Made by a program: the position numbers and the translations under genes
The notes under the pieces: model-generated
The model's input: only the letters and a program-made list of their open reading frames with translations
The model's database searches: none
What the model was told of the DNA's origin: nothing
Origin: Limiplasma pullistercoris
Lineage (GTDB): Bacteria; Bacillota; Clostridia; Christensenellales; Aristaeellaceae
Assembly (NCBI GenBank): GCA_018715165.1
Contig: DVMC01000205.1
Location: 1-6,148, forward strand
Direction of reading: 5' to 3'
Length of the DNA stretch: 6,148 nt
Part shown: piece after piece, positions 5,998 to 6,148 of the stretch
How positions within the stretch are numbered: the first letter of the stretch is position 1
How the letters are laid out: each line of letters starts with the position of its first letter

Positions 5998-6148
5998 CCG
6001 CACACCGGCATCCGTCCAAAGACCTGCTAACAAAAGTCAAGTAGAAATTTCAGATTTGGGGGGAGCGGCAAAAAGACAACACAAAATCAAGCCGCTGAGC
6101 ATCTCAAAATCGAAACGGCGGCCAGCCAGATGGTATGACACGAAAATT
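5998..6148 (+). other. A-rich untranslated leader or start of an unrecognised RNA
   Basis: Downstream of the strong promoter there are about 145 bases with no credible coding start: ATG 6130 meets a stop after two codons, and ATG 6135 has no Shine-Dalgarno and runs off the edge. The base composition is visibly richer in A than the genes to the left. A run of six G (6058-6063) precedes AGCGGC (6064-6069), which can pair with GCCGCT (6091-6096); the latter can instead pair with GCGGC (6118-6122), with TGAG-cat-CTCA (6096-6106) nested between. I do not recognise a known riboswitch, T-box, tmRNA, 6S or rRNA leader. It may be the 5' leader of a strongly expressed operon or part of a small RNA. Confidence 0.35.

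Noticed and set aside
5980..6030. Sixteen-codon ORF starting ATG AAA CTT as a possible leader peptide
   Set aside because: Its start lies upstream of the predicted transcription start of the strong promoter, and it has no Shine-Dalgarno.
6030..6060. Reverse complement contains AAATTTCTACTTGAC, reminiscent of a Cas12a CRISPR repeat core
   Set aside because: The second half of the repeat (the pairing GTAGAT arm) is missing, there is only one copy, and there are no spacers or cas genes.

Overview
The window looks like a piece of a GC-rich Bacillota (Firmicutes) chromosome, probably from the class Clostridia. Three things suggest this. It carries a TmcAL-type tRNA(Met) cytidine acetate ligase, a family found mainly in Bacillota. 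It has a compact pta-ackA acetate operon next to tmcAL. Its ribosome-binding sites are strong and purine-rich (AGGGAGG, AAGGAG, GAGGAG, AAGGAGG). The genes have a heavy G/C bias at third codon positions, which also creates many long spurious ORFs on the opposite strands. The species assignment is inference.

Layout, left to right. Bases 1-1112, minus strand: the first 30 codons of ackA (acetate kinase, cut by the left edge) preceded by complete pta (phosphate acetyltransferase), 23 bp apart, forming the acetyl-CoA to acetate plus ATP pathway. Bases 1113-1255: a short, relatively AT-rich divergent intergenic region with a plausible pta promoter. Bases 1256-2413, plus strand: tmcAL, which activates acetate with ATP to acetylate the wobble cytidine of elongator tRNA(Met). 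Bases 2414-2485: a short gap with a good extended -10 promoter, a perfect 10-bp palindrome at the expected transcription start, and a Shine-Dalgarno site. Bases 2486-5958: two translationally coupled half-size ABC exporter genes. Bases 5959-6148: no gene, but a near-consensus promoter pointing out of the window followed by an A-rich stretch with competing potential hairpins.

How the genes fit together. Pta and AckA make acetate, and the divergent TmcAL consumes acetate for tRNA modification, so the left half has a shared metabolite. The ABC pair is a separate operon. Its motifs show that the two proteins form an asymmetric heterodimer: the first subunit has a non-canonical Walker B and H-switch but a good signature motif, and the second has canonical Walker B and H-switch but an altered signature. 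This is the TM287/288, BmrCD and LmrCD architecture, with one degenerate and one hydrolytic ATP site. The substrate cannot be read from sequence.

All complete genes fall into known families; I see no evidence of a new multi-gene system. The least explained part is the right-hand 190 bases, where a very strong promoter leads into an unrecognised leader or RNA that is cut by the window edge.
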